From Mercurialis annua (lineage: Eukaryota; Streptophyta; Magnoliopsida; Malpighiales; Euphorbiaceae), in the NCBI RefSeq assembly GCF_937616625.2, contig NC_065576.1, positions 29,137,128-29,201,127 on the forward strand: a DNA stretch of 64,000 nt. Reading direction: 5' to 3'. Shown in pieces: positions 1-13,992 of the stretch. The position numbers and the translations under genes are program-made. Position 1 is the first letter of the stretch. Each line of letters starts with the position of its first letter. The notes under the pieces are model-generated. The model had not been told where the DNA came from and did no database searches. It worked only from the letters and a program-made list of their open reading frames with translations.

Positions 1-3000
1 TTTTTTACGTTAACTTTTCCCCATTTTAGCGATTTAAGCCAAACGTTTACAAACGTCACGAAACAAATCCAAGCGTTTCACCTTTTCAGCGATTTAAGCC
101 AAATGCTTACAAACGTTACGAAACAAATCCAAACGTTACACATTTTTAGCAATTTAAGCCAAATGTTTACAAACGTTAAGAAACAAATCCAAACGTTTCA
201 CATTTTTAGTAATTTAAGGCAAACGTTTACAAATGTTACGAAACAAATCCAAGTGTTTCACCTTTTTGGCAATTTAAGCCAAACGTTTACATGCGTTACG
301 AAACAAAACCAAACATTTCACCTTTTTAGCGATTTAAACCAAACATTTAAAACGTTACAAAACAAATCCACGCGTTTTACCTTTTTAGCAATTCAAGCCA
401 AACTCTTACAAACATTACGAAACAAATCCAAACGTTTCCCCTTTTTATAGATCTAAGAAAAACGTTTACAAACTTTACAAAATAAATCCAAACGTTTCCC
501 CTTTTTAGCGATTTAAGCCAAACGTTTACAAACGTTGCGAAACAAATCCAAGCGTTTCACCTTTTTGGCTATTTAAGCCAAACGTTACGAAACAAATCTA
601 AACGTTTAAAACGTTATGAAACCCTTTTTAGCAATTTAAGCCAAACGTTTGCAAACTCTACGAAGCAAGTTTCACCCTTTCAGGCATTGAAGCCAAACGT
701 TAACAAACATTACGAAACAAAACAAAACGTTACGAAACAAATCCAAACATTTCACTTTTTAGAGATTTAAATCACCGTTTCCCCATTTTAGCGATTTAAG
801 CCAAACGTTTACAAACGTTACGAAATAAATCCAAGCGTTTCAGCTTTTTAGCAATTTATGCCAAACGTTTACAAACGTTACGAAACAAATCCAAACATTA
901 TACATTTTAGCAATTTATGTCAAACGTTTACAAATGTTACGAAACAAATCCAAGCGTTTCACCTTTTTTGCAATTTAAGCCAAACGTTTACAAACGTTAC
1001 AAAACAAATCCAAACGTTTCAACTTTTTAGTAATTTAAGCCAAACGTTTACAAACATCACAAAAACAAATCCAAACGTTTCACCTTTTTAGCGATTTAAA
1101 CCAAACGTTTAAAACGTTACGAAACAAAGCCAAACATTGCACCTTTTTAGCAATTTAAACCAAACGTTTAAAACGTTACGAAACAAATCCATGCGTTTTA
1201 CCTTTTTAGCAATTTACGCCACACGTTTACAAACGTTGCGAAACAAATCCAAACGTTTCACCTTTTTAGAGATTTAAGCCAAACATTTGCAAACGTTACG
1301 AAACAAATCCAAACGTTTCCCCTTTTAAGCTATTTAAGCGAAACTTTTACAAATGTTACGAAACAAATCCAAGCGTTTAACCTTTATAGCGAATTAAGCC
1401 AAATGTTTACAAAAGTTACGAAACAAATTTAAACGTTTAAAACATTACGAAACCCTTTTTAGCAATTTAAGCTAAACGTTACAAACGTTACGAAACATAT
1501 CCAAATGTTGCACCTTTTCGGCGATTCAAGCCAAACGTTAACAAACGTTACAAAACAAAACAAAACGTTTAAAACGTTATGAAACAAATCCAAACATTTC
1601 ACTTCTTAGCGATTTAAGCCACCATTTACCTATTTTAGCTATTTAAGCCAAACGTTTACAAACGTCACGAAACAAATCCAAGCGTTTCACCTTTTTAGCG
1701 ATTTATGCCAAACATTTACAAACGTTACAAAACAAATCCAAATGTTACACATTTTTAGCAATTTAAGCCAAATGTTTGCAAACGTTACAAAACAAATTCA
1801 AACGTTTCCCATTTTTAGCAATTTAAGCCAAACGTTTACAAACTTTACGAAACAAACCCAAGCGTTTCACCTTTTTAGCAATTTAAGCCAAACGTTTACA
1901 AACGATACAAAACAAATCCAAATGTTTCACCTTTTTAGCGATTTAATCCAAACGTTTACAAAGGTTACGAAATAAATCCAAACTTGTCACCTTTTTAGCA
2001 ATTTAAGCGAAACAGTTACAAACACTACGAAACAAATCCAAGCGTTTTACCTTTTTAGATACTCAAGCCAAACGTTTACAAACTTTATCAGACAAATTCA
2101 AACGTTTCACCTTTTTAGCGACTTAAGCCAAACGTTTACAAAAGTTACGAAAAAATCCAAACGTTTTCCCTTTTTTTTGATTTAATCCGAACGTTTACAA
2201 AGGTTACGAAACAAAACCAAACATTTGACCTTTTTAGCGATTTAAACCAAACGTTTAAAACGTTACGAAACAAAACGTTTACAAAGGTTACGAAACAAAA
2301 CCAATTCAAGCCTAACGTTTACAAACGTTACGAAACAAATCCAAATGTTTCACCTTTTTAGCGATTTAAGCCAAACGTTTATAAAGATTACGAAACAAAT
2401 CTAAACGTTTCACATTTTTAGCCATTTAAGCCAAATGTTTACAAACGTTACGAAACAAAACAAAAAGTTTCACCTTTTTAACGATTTAAGCCAAACGTTT
2501 ACAAACGGTACGAAACATATCCAAACGTTTCACATTTTTAGAGATTTAAGCCAAATCTTTGCAAACGCTACGAAACAAATCCAAACGTTTCACCTTTTTA
2601 GCGATTGAAGCAAAACATTTACACACGTTAGGAAACAAAGCCAAATGTTTAAAACGTTACGAAACAAATCTAAACATTTCATCTTTTTAGCGATTTAAGC
2701 CAAACATTTACAAACATTACGAAACAAATCTAAACGTTTCACCTTTTTAGCGATTTAAGCTAAACGTTTACAAACGTTTCGAAACTGTTTCACATTTTTA
2801 GTGATGTAAGCAAAACGTTTACAAACGCTACGAAAAAAAAGCCAAACGTTTACAAATGTTACGAAACAAATCCAAGTGTTTCACCTTTTTAGCAATTTAA
2901 GCCAAACGTTGCGAAACAAATCCAAACGTTTCACCTTTTTAGAGATTTAAGCCAAACGTTTACAAACGTTAAGAAACAAATCCAAACGTTTAACCTTTTT

Positions 3001-6000
3001 AGTGATTTAAGCTGAACTTTACAAAGAATATGAAACAAAACCAAACGTTTCACCATTTTAGCAATTTAAGACAAATATTTACAAACGGTACAAAACAAAT
3101 CCAAACGTTTCGGGTTTTTAGCGATTTTAGCCAACCCTTTATAAACATTACGAAACAAATCCAAGCGTTTTACCTTTTTAGTGATTTAAGCCAAATGTTT
3201 ACAAAGGTTACGAAACAAATCCAAACATTTCCTCTTTTTACCGATTTAAGCCAAACATTTAGAAATGTTACGAAACAAATCCAAACGTTTCCCCATTTTA
3301 GCGATTTACGCCTAACGTTTACAAACGTTATGAAACAAATCCAAACGTTTAAAACGTTACGAAACCCTTTTTATGAATTTAAGCCAAATGTTTACAAACA
3401 TTTCGAAACAAATCCAAACGTTTAACCTTTTTAGCAATTTAAGCCAGACCTTTACAAACGTTCCGAAATAAAACCAAACGTTTCACTTTTTTATGAATTT
3501 AAACCAAACGTTTACAAACGTTACGAAACAAATCCAAACGTTACACCATTTTAGCAGTTTAAGCCAAACGTTTACAAACGTTATGTAACAAATCCAAACG
3601 CTTCACATTTTTAGCAGTTTAAGCCAAACGTTTACAAACGTTACGAAACAAATCCAAATGTTTTACCTTTTTAGTTGATTTAAGCCAAACGTTTACAAAC
3701 GTTACGAAACAAATCCAAACGTTTCCCCATTGTAGCGATTTAAGCCAAACGTTTACAAAAGTTACGAAAGAAATCCAAACCTTTCCCCTTTTTAACAAAT
3801 TAAGCCAAACGTTTACAAACGGTACGAAACAAATCCAAACATTTGACCTTTTTAGCGATTTAAACCGAATGTTACAAATGTTACGAAACAAAACCAAACG
3901 TTTCACCTTTTTAGCGATTTACACCAAATGTTTAAAACATTACGAAACAAAACGATTACAAAGGTTACGAAACAAAACCAAACGTTTCACCTTTTTAGCG
4001 ATTTATACCAAATGTTTAAAACGTTACGAAACAAAACGTTTACAAAGATTACGAAACAAAACCAAACGTTTCGCCTTTTTGGCGATTTAAGCCAAACGTT
4101 TACAAACTTTACGAAAAATCCAAACGTTTCCTCCTTTTAGCGATTTTAGCCAAACGTTTACAAACATTACGAAACAAATCCAAGCGTTTCACCTTTCTAG
4201 CAATTTATGCCAAACGTTTACAAATGCTCAGAAACAAATCTAAATGTTTCACCTTTTTAGCGATTTAAGCCAAACGTTTACAGAGGGTACAAAACAAAAC
4301 CAAACGTTTCCCCTTTTTAGCGATTTAAGCAAAACGTTTACAAACTTTACGAAAGAAATCCAAACGTTTCGCATTTATAGCGATTTAAGCCAAACGTTTA
4401 CAAACGCTACGAAACAAATCCAAACGTTTCCCCTTTTTAGCGATTGAAGCCAAACATTTACAAACATAACGAAATAAAGCCAAACATTCCAAACGTTTCA
4501 CCTTTTTAGCGATTTATGCCAAGCGTTTACAAACGTTACGAAACAAATCCAAACGTTTCACCTTTTTAGCGATTTAAGCCAAATGTTTATAAACGTTACG
4601 AAACAAATCCAACAGTTTCACATTTTTAGCGATTTACGCCAAACGTTTACAAACGCTATGAAACAAAGCCAAACATTTACAAACATTACGAAACAAATCC
4701 AAACGTTTCACCTTATTAGTAATTTAAGCCAAACTTTTACAAATGTTACGAAACAAATCCAAACGTTTCACCTTTTAGCGATTTAAGCCGAACGTTTACA
4801 AAGGTTACGAAACAAAACCAAACGTTTCTAACTTTTTAGCGATTTAAGCCAAGCGTTTACAAACGTTGCGAAACAAATCCAAGCGTTTCACCTTTTTAGC
4901 AATTTAACCCAAACGTTTGCAAACGTTGCGAAACAAATCCAAACGTTTCAGAGTTTTTAGCGATTGAAGCCAAACGTTAACAAACGTTACGAAACAAAAC
5001 CAAACGTTTTAAACGTTACAAAACAAATCCAAATGTTTCACTTTTTTAGCGATTTAAGCCAACGTTTCCCCATTTTATCGATTTAAGCCAAACATTTACA
5101 AACTTACGAAACAAATCCAAGAGTTTTACCTTCTTAGCGATATAAGCCAAACGTTTACAAATGTTACAAAACAAATCCAAATGTTTCAAATTTTTAGCAA
5201 TTTAAGCCAAACGTTTACAAACATTACGAAACAAAGCCAAACGTTTATAAACGTTACGAAACAAATCCAAGTGTTTAACCTTTTTAGCAATTTAAGGCAA
5301 ACGTTTACAAACATTACAAAACAAATCGGAATGTTTAACCTTTTAAGCGATTTAAGCCAAACGTTTACAAAGGTTAGAAAACAAATCCAAACGTGTCACC
5401 TTTTTAGCAATTTAATTCAAACGTTTACAAACGTTAGGAAACAAATCCAAACGTTTCACCTTTTTAGCGATTTAAGCTAAATGTTTAGAAACCTTACGAA
5501 ATAAATCCAAACGTTTCACGTTTTTACCGATTTAAGCATAACGTTTACAAAGGTTACGAAACAAAATCAAATGTTTAACCTTTTTAGCGATTTAAACCGA
5601 ACGTTTAAAACGTTTTGAAACAAAACATTTACAAAGGTTACGAAACAAAACCAAATGTTTCCCCATTTTAGAGATTTAAGTCAAACGTTTACAAACATTA
5701 TGAAACAAATCCAAACGTTTCACCTTTTTAGCGATTTAAACCAAGCGTTTACAAACATTACGAGAAAAATCCAAGTCTTTCACCTTTTTAATAATTTAAG
5801 CCAAACGTTGACAAACGTTACAAAAAAATCCAAACGTTTCAACTTTTTCGCGATTTAAGCCAAACGTTTACAAACGTTACGAAAAAATACAAATGTTTCA
5901 CCTTTTCAGCGATTTAAGCCAAAAGCTTACAAACGTTACAAAACAAATCCAAATGTTTCACCTAAACCTTTACAAACATTACGAAACAAATCCAAGCGTT

Positions 6001-9000
6001 TCACCTTTTTAGCGATTTAAGCCAAACGTTTACAAACGTTACAAAACAAATCCCAACGTTTCACCTTTTTAGCGATTTAAGCCAAACCTTTACAAACGTT
6101 ACGAAACTAATCCAAACGTTTCCCCATTTTAGCGATTTAACCCAAACGTTTACAAACGTTAAGAAAAAAAATCCAAACATTTAAAACGTAACAAAACTCT
6201 TTTTAGCAATTTAAGCCAAACGTTTACAAACGTTACGAAACAAATCTAAACGTTTTACCGTTTTAGCGATTTAAGCCAAACGTTTAGAAACATTACGAAA
6301 CAAATTTCATCTTTGTAGCGATTTAAGCAAAACGTTTACAAACATTATGAAGAAAATTCAAACGTTTTGCATTTTTAGCAATTTAAGCCAAACGTTTACA
6401 AACATTACGAAACAAATCCAAGCTTTTCACCTTTTTAGCAATAGCCAAACGTTTACAAATGTTACGATACAAATCCAACTGTTTCACCTTTTTAGCGATT
6501 TAAACCAAACGTTTATAAACGTTACGAAACAAATCCAAATGTTTCACCTTTTTAGCGACTTAACCCAAACATTTACAAAGGTTACGAAACAAATCCAAAC
6601 TTGTCACATTTTTAGCAATTTAAGCGAAAAATTTACAAACACTATGAAATAAATCCATGCGTTTTACCTTTTTAGATACTCAAGCCAAACGTTTAAAAAC
6701 TTTATCAAACAAATTCAAACGTTTCCACTTTTTAGCGATTTAAGCAAATTGTTTACAAACGGTACGAAACAAATCCAAACGTTTCACCTTTTTTGTGATT
6801 TAATATGAACGTTTACTAAGGTTACGAAACAAAACAAAACATTTCACCTTTTTAGAGATTTAAACCAAATGTTTAAAACGTTACGAAACAAAACGTTTAC
6901 AAAGGTTACGAAACAAAAGTAAATGTTTCACCTTTTTAACGATTCAAGCCTAACGTTTACAAACGTTACGAAACAAGTCCAAACGTTTCACCTTTTTAGC
7001 GATTTATGCCAAACGTTTACAAACATTACGTATCAAATCCAAACGTTTCCCATTTTTAGCAAATTAAGCCAAACGTTTACAAACGTTACGAAACAAAACA
7101 AAACGTTTCACCTTTTTAACGATTTAAGTCAAACGTTTACAAACGGTACGAAACATATCCAAACGTTTCACATTTTTAGCGATTTAAGCCAAACGTTTAC
7201 AAACGTTACGAAAAAAATCCAAACGTTTCACCTTTTTAGCGATTTAAGCCGAACGTTTACAAAGGTTACGAAACAAAACCAAACGTTTCACCTTTTTAGT
7301 GATTTAAGCATAAAGTTTACAAACGTTCTGAAACAAATCCAAATGTTTCACCTAAACGTTTACAAACATTACGAAACAAATCCAAGCGTTCACCTTTTTA
7401 GCGATTTAAGCCAAACTTTTACAAAAGTTTCAAAACAAAAACGTTTCACCTTTTTGCGATTTAAGCCATACCTTTACAAACGTTACGAAACAAATCCAAA
7501 CGTTTCCCCATTTTAGCGATTTAAGCCAAACGTTTACAAACGTTACGAAACAAATCCAAACGTTTAAAACCCTTTTTAGCAATTTAAGCCAAACGTTTAC
7601 AAACGTTACGAAACAAATCCAAACGTTTTACCTTTTTAGCGATTTAAGCCAAACGTTTACAAACATTACGAAACAAATCAAAACGTTTCAACTTTTTAAC
7701 GATTTAAGCAAAACTTTTACAAACGTTATGAAGCAAATCTAAACGTTTCGCCTTTTTAGCAATTTATGCCAAACGTTTACAAACGTTACGAAACAAATCC
7801 AAGCTATTCACCTTTTTAGCAATAGCCAACCGTTTACAAACGTTACGAAACAAATCCAATTGTTTCACCTTTTTAGCGATTTAAACCAAACGTTTATAAA
7901 CGTTACGAAACAAATCCAAATGTTTAAACTTTTTAGCGACTAAAGCCAAACGTTTACAAAGGTTATGAAACAAATCCAAACTTATCACATTTTTAGCAAT
8001 TTAAGCGAAAAATTTACAAACACTACGAAATAAATCCACGCGTTTTACCTTTTTAGATACTCAAGCCAAACGTTTACAAACTTTATCAAACAAATTCAAA
8101 TGTTTCCACTTTTTATTGATTTAAGCAAATTGTTTACAAACGTTGCGAAACAAATCCAAAAGTTTCACCTTTTTTGTGATTTAATCTGAACGTTTACAAA
8201 GGTTACAAAACAAAACCAAACATTTCACCTTTTTAGCGATTTAAACCAAACGTTTAAAACGTTACAAAACAAAACGTTTACAAAGGTAACGAAACAAAAC
8301 CAAACGCTTCACCTTTTTAACGATTCAAGTCTAACGTTTACAACGTTACGATATAAAACCCAAACGTTACACCTTTTTAGCAATTTAAGCCAAACGTTAA
8401 CAAACTTTACGAAATAAATCCAAACGTTTCACATTAATAGCGATTTAAGCCAAACGTTTACAAACGCTACGAAACAAATCCAAACGTTTCCCCTTTTTAG
8501 CAATTGAAGCCAAACATTTAAAAACATTACAAAATAAAGCCAAACGTTTGATACGTTAAGCAACAAATCCAAACGTTTCCCCTTATTAGCGATTTATGCC
8601 AAACGTTTACAAACGTTACGAAACAAATCCAAACATTTCAGCTTTTCAGCGATTTAACCCAAACGCTTACAAACGTTACGAAACAAATCAAACCATTTTA
8701 CATTTTTAGCGATTTAAGCCAAACGTTTTCAAATTTTACGAAACAAAGCCAAACATTTACAAACATTACAAAACAAATCCAAATGTTTCACCTTATTAGC
8801 AATTTAAGCCAAACGTTTACAAACGTTATGAAACAAATCCAAACGTTTCACCTTTTTAGGGATTTAAGCCGAACGTTTACAAATACGAAACAAAACCTAA
8901 CGTTTCAACTTTTTAGCGATTTAAGCCAAGTGTTTACAAACGTTACGAAACAAATCCAAGCGTTTCACCTTTTTAGCGATTTAAGCCAAAACTTTACAAA

Positions 9001-9919
9001 CGTTACGAAACAAATCCAAACGTTTCACCTTTTTAGCGATTGAAGCCAAACGTTTACAAACGTTATGAAACAAAACCAAACGTTTTAAACGTTACGAAAC
9101 AAATCCAAATGTTTCACTTTTTTATCGATTTAAGCCAACGTTTCCCCATTTTAGCGATTTAAGCCAAACGTTTACAAACATTACAAAACAAATCCAAACG
9201 TTTTACCTTTTTAGCGATTGAAGCCAAACGTTTACAAACGTTATGGAACAAAACAAAACGTTTTAAATGTTACAAAACAAATCCAAATGTTTCATTTTTT
9301 TTCGATTTAAGCCAACGTTTCCCCATTTTAGCGATTTAAGCCAAACGTTTACAAACGTTACCAAATAAATCCAAGAGTTTCACCTTTTTAGCGATATAAG
9401 CCAAACGTTTACAAATGTTATGAAACAAATCCAAACATTTACAAATGTTACGAAACAAATCCAAACGTTTCACATTTTTAGCAATTTAAGCCAAACGTTG
9501 GCAAACGTTACGAAACAAAGTGAAACGTTTATAAACGTTCCGAAACAAATCCAAGCGTTTAACCTTTTTAGAAATTTAAGGCAAACGTTAGGAAACAAAT
9601 CCAAATGTTTCACCTTTTTAGCGATTTAAGCTAAATGTTTTAAACGTTACGAAACAAATCCAAAAGTTTCACCGTTTTACCGATTTAAGCATAACGTTTA
9701 CAAAGGTTACGAAATAAAACCAAACGTTTAACCTTTTTAGTGATTGAAACCAAACGTTTAAAACGTTTCGAAACAAAACAATTACAAAGGTTGCTAAATA
9801 AAACCAAACGTTTCACCTTTTTAGCAATTTTAGCCAAACGTTTACAAACATTACGAAACAAATCCAAACGTTTCACCTTTTTAGCAATTTAAGCCAAACG
9901 TTTAGAAACGTCAGAAAAC
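1..9919 (+). repeat. 60-bp satellite array, block I
   Basis: Tandem head-to-tail copies of a 60-bp unit, seen because the same text recurs in register every 60 bases. A clean consensus copy lies at 45111-45170. The unit begins AAACGTTTACAAACGTTACG, passes through AAATCC, a second AAACGTTTCACC, five T's and AGCGAT, and ends TTTAAGCC. It is about 35% GC with five CpGs, and the plus strand has about twice as many C as G. Many monomers here are shortened or fused, for example those with GAAACCCTTTTTAGC near 618, 1448 and 3360. A 20-bp-deleted type reads CACCTAAAC near 5964 and 7350. The block runs off the left edge and is cut at 9919 by a solo LTR, after which the same phase resumes. I see no gene in it. 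Confidence 0.97.
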
Positions 9920-11387
9920 TGTGACGACACAATTTTATGAATCGTGACCGGCGCTAGGGTATGGTTATGGTCGTACCAAAACCCGTAGCAAGCGTCGCAG
10001 AAAACAAACGAACATATAAACCTGTAGAAACACTACTCGAGGGCAACCGAGACTCCAATCTAAGTTTAGCAATTTATATTACAGTTCTAAAATGCATAAC
10101 TTAAATATCTGAAATTCTCAACATGCCTTAAATATAATAATAAAATAATCCAGAGTAAAACATGCCAATAATTATCAATCGGACAAACCGACAATCCAAA
10201 TGTGAAATAACTAAAGTAATATATAAACTTGTTCTACTGCGGTCTAAGAGTTCGAAAACAGTGACTAGTTTGAATAACATAAAACCTCCGAGGAATCAAA
10301 ACAATCGGAGTGGACCAGCTTTCAAATCATAAACCTGGACAATTTGGGAGAACAACGGGGTCAGATATACTGAGATGAGTTCGCAACACTATTTACATTT
10401 ATTAAGTTTAAAACCCTTAAAACAAAACATTTTATACTATAGTATGATTATGGAAAACAATATTGAAATGATCCCAACGCAAGTATGACATAGCATACTG
10501 ATAAACCCAGAGTGGACGGGAATAAATTCTCGTAATATACCAGCGTAAGCAAGACTTTAGTCTGCCGATACCAGAGTACTTACCGGTGCACACAGTCTCG
10601 ATACAACCCTATCGAGTAGCTCATTTCAATCCAGATCCATAATCGCTTAAAGCAATTCAAATGAATTTATAACATTAAAATATGATACGATACTTAATAA
10701 AACGATAAATAGCACTACAAACTCACTGGTTGCTTATCCACGTTAATCTTGGCAATCAGCTAACCCTGGTTCGACTCCGTAGCGTGAGTAGTCGAAGAGT
10801 CTAAAAATAAATCATAAGTTAAAATCACTCCAACCCCTAACTCTAAGAATACTAGACACTCCGTAAGACTAGCACAATTAATAAGCCAGATAAAATCATA
10901 GAAAAACACAATCTCAAATAAATTTTAATGCTGTAAAAATTCAAGATTATTGAGTTCACACTTAAAATCCAATTCAAAAATATTATTAAAGTAATATTTA
11001 AATGGTAACTTAAATAAATTCCTCAAATAGTGGGTTAGCCGAGTTTCTTAAAACTACCAAGCTAAACCCACATGTCGGTGACCCAAGTCTAACCGAACCA
11101 ACTGATATTCCAGAATTATAAACCCCAGTTTATAATTATAATTTTATAAAAATATCAATTAAATATCAAAATGGAACTTAATAGCTTGAAACCCAAGTAA
11201 TCGGATATCACCGATAATTACTTCTCTAAAATAATTTAATTAACAAATTAAAACTTAAAATATGAATTTAATCATATCGGCACACTAAGCCAAAAATAAA
11301 GATATTAACCGGGAATTTATAAATTATAGGATTAATAATAAATGTCAAATTTCCATTTATAATAATCAAAATAAATAAATTAAATTA

Positions 11388-11702
11388 GGGTTAATTACAT
11401 ATAAAATCATGACCTTTGCGCCAAGTTTCAAAAATAACATAACCTTTGAAACGTGTCAATTATAGACACCACCTTTCATTTTTTTTTAAATAACATCGGC
11501 GATTTTTAATGGCATTTTTGCTGACGTGGCATGACACGTGGCAGAGCCATCGGGTGTCCAAGTCAGCAAAATTTCACAAAAAAATGTGCCCATGTTGAAA
11601 TTGAAAAAATTTGAAAGGTGATGTCTATAATTGACACGTTTTAAAGGTAATGTTATTTTTAAAACTTTGTGCAAAGGTCATGATTTTATATGTAATTAAC
11701 CC
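11388..11702. mobile_element. Mutator-like MITE with ~100-bp terminal inverted repeats
   Basis: The left end starts GGGTTAATTACATATAAAAT and the right end is its reverse complement. The inverted similarity extends about 90-100 bp inward, including a shared CGTGTCAATTATAGACA block, with a few mismatches. The 9 bp on either side are ATTAAATTA (11379-11387) and TTTAAATTA (11703-11711), matching at eight of nine positions, as expected for Mutator-like elements. It is absent at the equivalent place in the other LTR copy of this family, so it entered this copy separately. The short reading frame inside it is not a gene. Class assignment rests on duplication length and long inverted repeats, not on a transposase. 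Confidence 0.8.
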
Positions 11703-12836
11703 TTTAAATTATAATCATTTAATTTATAATAAGATTAATATTGTTTCTAGATTTAAAACAATTTTACCCTAGTAATTTAAAATCATAAATAATAATATAA
11801 TTAAATCGTCAAACTATAATTCGAAGTTAAATCCGTTGATTAAAATCAAAATCAATTATAAGATAGATAAATTTTACTTGAGAATCAATTGGTTTAAAAC
11901 TAGTTATCTTGAGGACCAATCATGCACATTCTCCATCTTCTTCAATCTAAACAAAGAATTTCAAATTCTTCTTCCCAGGGACCAAAACCCGCCATCCCAA
12001 AGCTCTAATTCAGTAGCCTTAGATTTGTCAATCAACCATGAAATCCAAAACAATCAAAGCAACAACATAATCAAACAATTGACAAGGTCACAAATACAAA
12101 TCCCTAATCCGAAATACAAATCCTATATGCATTTGAACTAATCACCCCGCCAACAACGTGGAACTAAACCATGATGAAATTTAAGCGATCGCATGGCTTA
12201 CAATTCACAACAGCCAACACTTATAATTCAAGAATCAATAATCAAACTTAGCGAACCCAAACAACAAGAAAACGGCGTATACAAACTCGTTGACATATTC
12301 AAAAACAGTAACTCAAGGAACTTTACATACCTCTGAATCAATGAAATTGAAGAATTCAGAGATGAATCGGCTTGATTCGGACGTAAGATAATAACCTAAC
12401 ATAATAAGAATCATACCCAGGACAACACTTAGCCTTTGACAATAAAGAGAGAAAATAGAAACTTAAAGCTATCGCAAACGGAGCGAATAGAATAACGTAC
12501 CGTTCCAACTTCCGAGACTTAAGAATCATAGGGAATTGAGTCTACAATGACTGAGACAAAACAGTTCTGAATTTCGTTTTGAAAAGATTAAGAACGGATT
12601 AAAATGCGGAGATGTTGTTAAAGAGGAAAATTGAAATCATTAAGAACATAGCTTACCGAAGAACGCCAACTTTTGTTGATGATTTGCTTAGGAAATTTCA
12701 GAAGTTATGAAGTAGGGAAGACGACTAGAGTTAGATGAATATGTGGAGAAGAATTAGGGTTAGAAAACATTTTTAAATAATGAAAAGATCGGGATGAAAA
12801 TCCGGAAAGAATTAGGGTCGTGCACACTGCACATGC

Positions 12837-12941
12837 AAATCTCGAACGAAACCAGCGCAGATGCACAGGTCTCGTTCGAGACCTGTGCTAGTCTCGAACG
12901 AGACCAGTGCAGAAATGCACAGGTCTTGTTCGAGACCTGTG
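12837..12941 (-). repeat. Hairpin cluster GGTCTCG-NN-CGAGACC in solo LTR
   Basis: Several short inverted repeats share the arm GGTCTCG / CGAGACC around a 2-nt centre (AA or TT), often extended by CACA / TGTG. Measured from the LTR 5' end (13127) the cluster starts about 186 bp in. That is the same place as the equivalent cluster in the other LTR copy (29170-29330), though number and spacing of hairpins differ. Position inside the upstream part of the LTR suggests a U3 regulatory or structural role, which is inference. Confidence 0.75.
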
Positions 12942-13894
12942 ATTTCTAAGGTTTAGGTTGGGCCAATCCAAGGCCCAACCGAAATAAAAAGGCCTAATGC
13001 CAAACCAAACCCAAAACGAACCTAACCCAACCAAAAACCGAACCACCAATCAAATTTCAAATACGTAACGACTCAAAATATTACAGAACTCGCAAAAAAA
13101 ATTTCAAAATTTTTACGGGATATTACAAAAACAAATCCAAACATTTAAAACGTTACGAAACAAAACGAAATTTTTCACCTTTTTAGCGATTTAAGCCAAA
13201 TGTTTACAAACATTACGAAACAAATCAAATGTTTAAAACGTTATGAAACAAATCCAAACATTTCCCATTTTTAGCAATTTAATCCAAACGTTTACAAACG
13301 TTACGAATCAAATCCAAACGTTTCCCCTTTTTATTAATTTAAGCAAAAAGTTTACAAATGTTACGAAACAAAACCAACCGTTTACAAAGGTTATGAAACA
13401 AAACAAAATTTTCACCTTTTTAGCAATTTAAGCCAAACGTTTACAAATTTTACGGAACAAAAATAAAGGTTTTACATTTTTAGCGATTTAAGCCGAACGT
13501 TTACAAACGTTACGAAATAAAACAAAACGTTTCACCTTTTTAGCGATTTAAGACAAACGTTTACAAACGTTGCAAAACAAATCCAAACGTTTCACCTTTT
13601 TAGCAATTTATGCCAAACGTTTGCAAACGTTACGAAACAAATCCAAACATTTCACCTTTTTATCGATTTAAGCCAAACGTTTACAAAGGCTACGAAACAA
13701 ATCCAAATGTGTCACCTTTTTAACAATTTAAGCCAAACGTTTAAAACGTTACGAAACAAATCCGAACGTTTCACATTTTTAGCGATTTAACCCTACCGTT
13801 TACAAACGTTAAGAAACAAAACCAAACGTTTAAAACGTTACGAACAAAACCAAACGTTTCACCTTTTTAGAGATTTAAGCCAAACGTTTACAAA

Positions 13895-13992
13895 CATTAC
13901 AAAAGAAATCCGTCGCTAAACGTGTTTAGCGACGGATTTTGGTCATTTAGCGACGGAAAAATCCGTCGCTAAATGACTGTTTTCTTGTAGTG
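13895..13992. mobile_element. CACTA-like miniature element with two hairpins
   Basis: About 97 bp of non-satellite sequence interrupts one monomer. Its right end reads TTTTCTTGTAGTG, the reverse complement of the CACTACAAGAAAA terminus known for plant CACTA (En/Spm) transposons. The left end, CATTACAAAAGAAA, is a degenerate match. AAC occurs at 13893-13895 and 13993-13995, compatible with the 3-bp duplication of CACTA elements and restoring an intact monomer if removed. Internally there are two perfect inverted repeats built on TCCGTCGCTAAA: arms 13906-13921/13924-13939 and 13942-13957/13962-13977. No coding capacity. The exact left boundary is uncertain because the satellite itself resembles the CACTA terminus there. 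Confidence 0.75.

Larger units (their letters stand above)
9920..13127 (-). mobile_element. Solo LTR of the Tekay-type Ty3/gypsy family, with target duplication
   Basis: A 3208-bp stretch with no satellite sequence starts TGTGACGAC and ends ATATTACA. It is flanked on both sides by AAAAC (9915-9919 and 13128-13132), a perfect 5-bp target duplication lying inside one satellite monomer. Read on the minus strand it starts TGTAATATCCCG and ends GTCGTCACA, matching the start (28982) and end (43798) of the LTR of the truncated element further right. The two also share the GGTCTCG hairpin cluster and a GACCGCAGTAG segment. No coding domains or second LTR are present, so this is the usual product of LTR-LTR recombination. 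It carries its own MITE at 11388-11702 and differs from the other copy by large indels. No ORF in it looks real. Confidence 0.92.

Noticed and set aside
610..640. Plant telomere motif AAACCCT in monomers such as GAAACCCTTTTTAGC
   Set aside because: The motif occurs singly within a fused monomer type and never in tandem. It arises where GAAAC joins CCTTTTTAGC.
1..9919. CRISPR-like repeat array
   Set aside because: There are no spacers: the whole 60-bp unit is repeated head to tail, and the associated elements are plant retrotransposons.
11486..11674. Short minus-strand reading frame
   Set aside because: It lies wholly within the fold-back MITE and spans its inverted arms.
11836..12141. Plus-strand reading frame of about 100 codons in the solo LTR
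   Set aside because: Low-complexity, lies in an LTR, and I see no counterpart in the other LTR copy.
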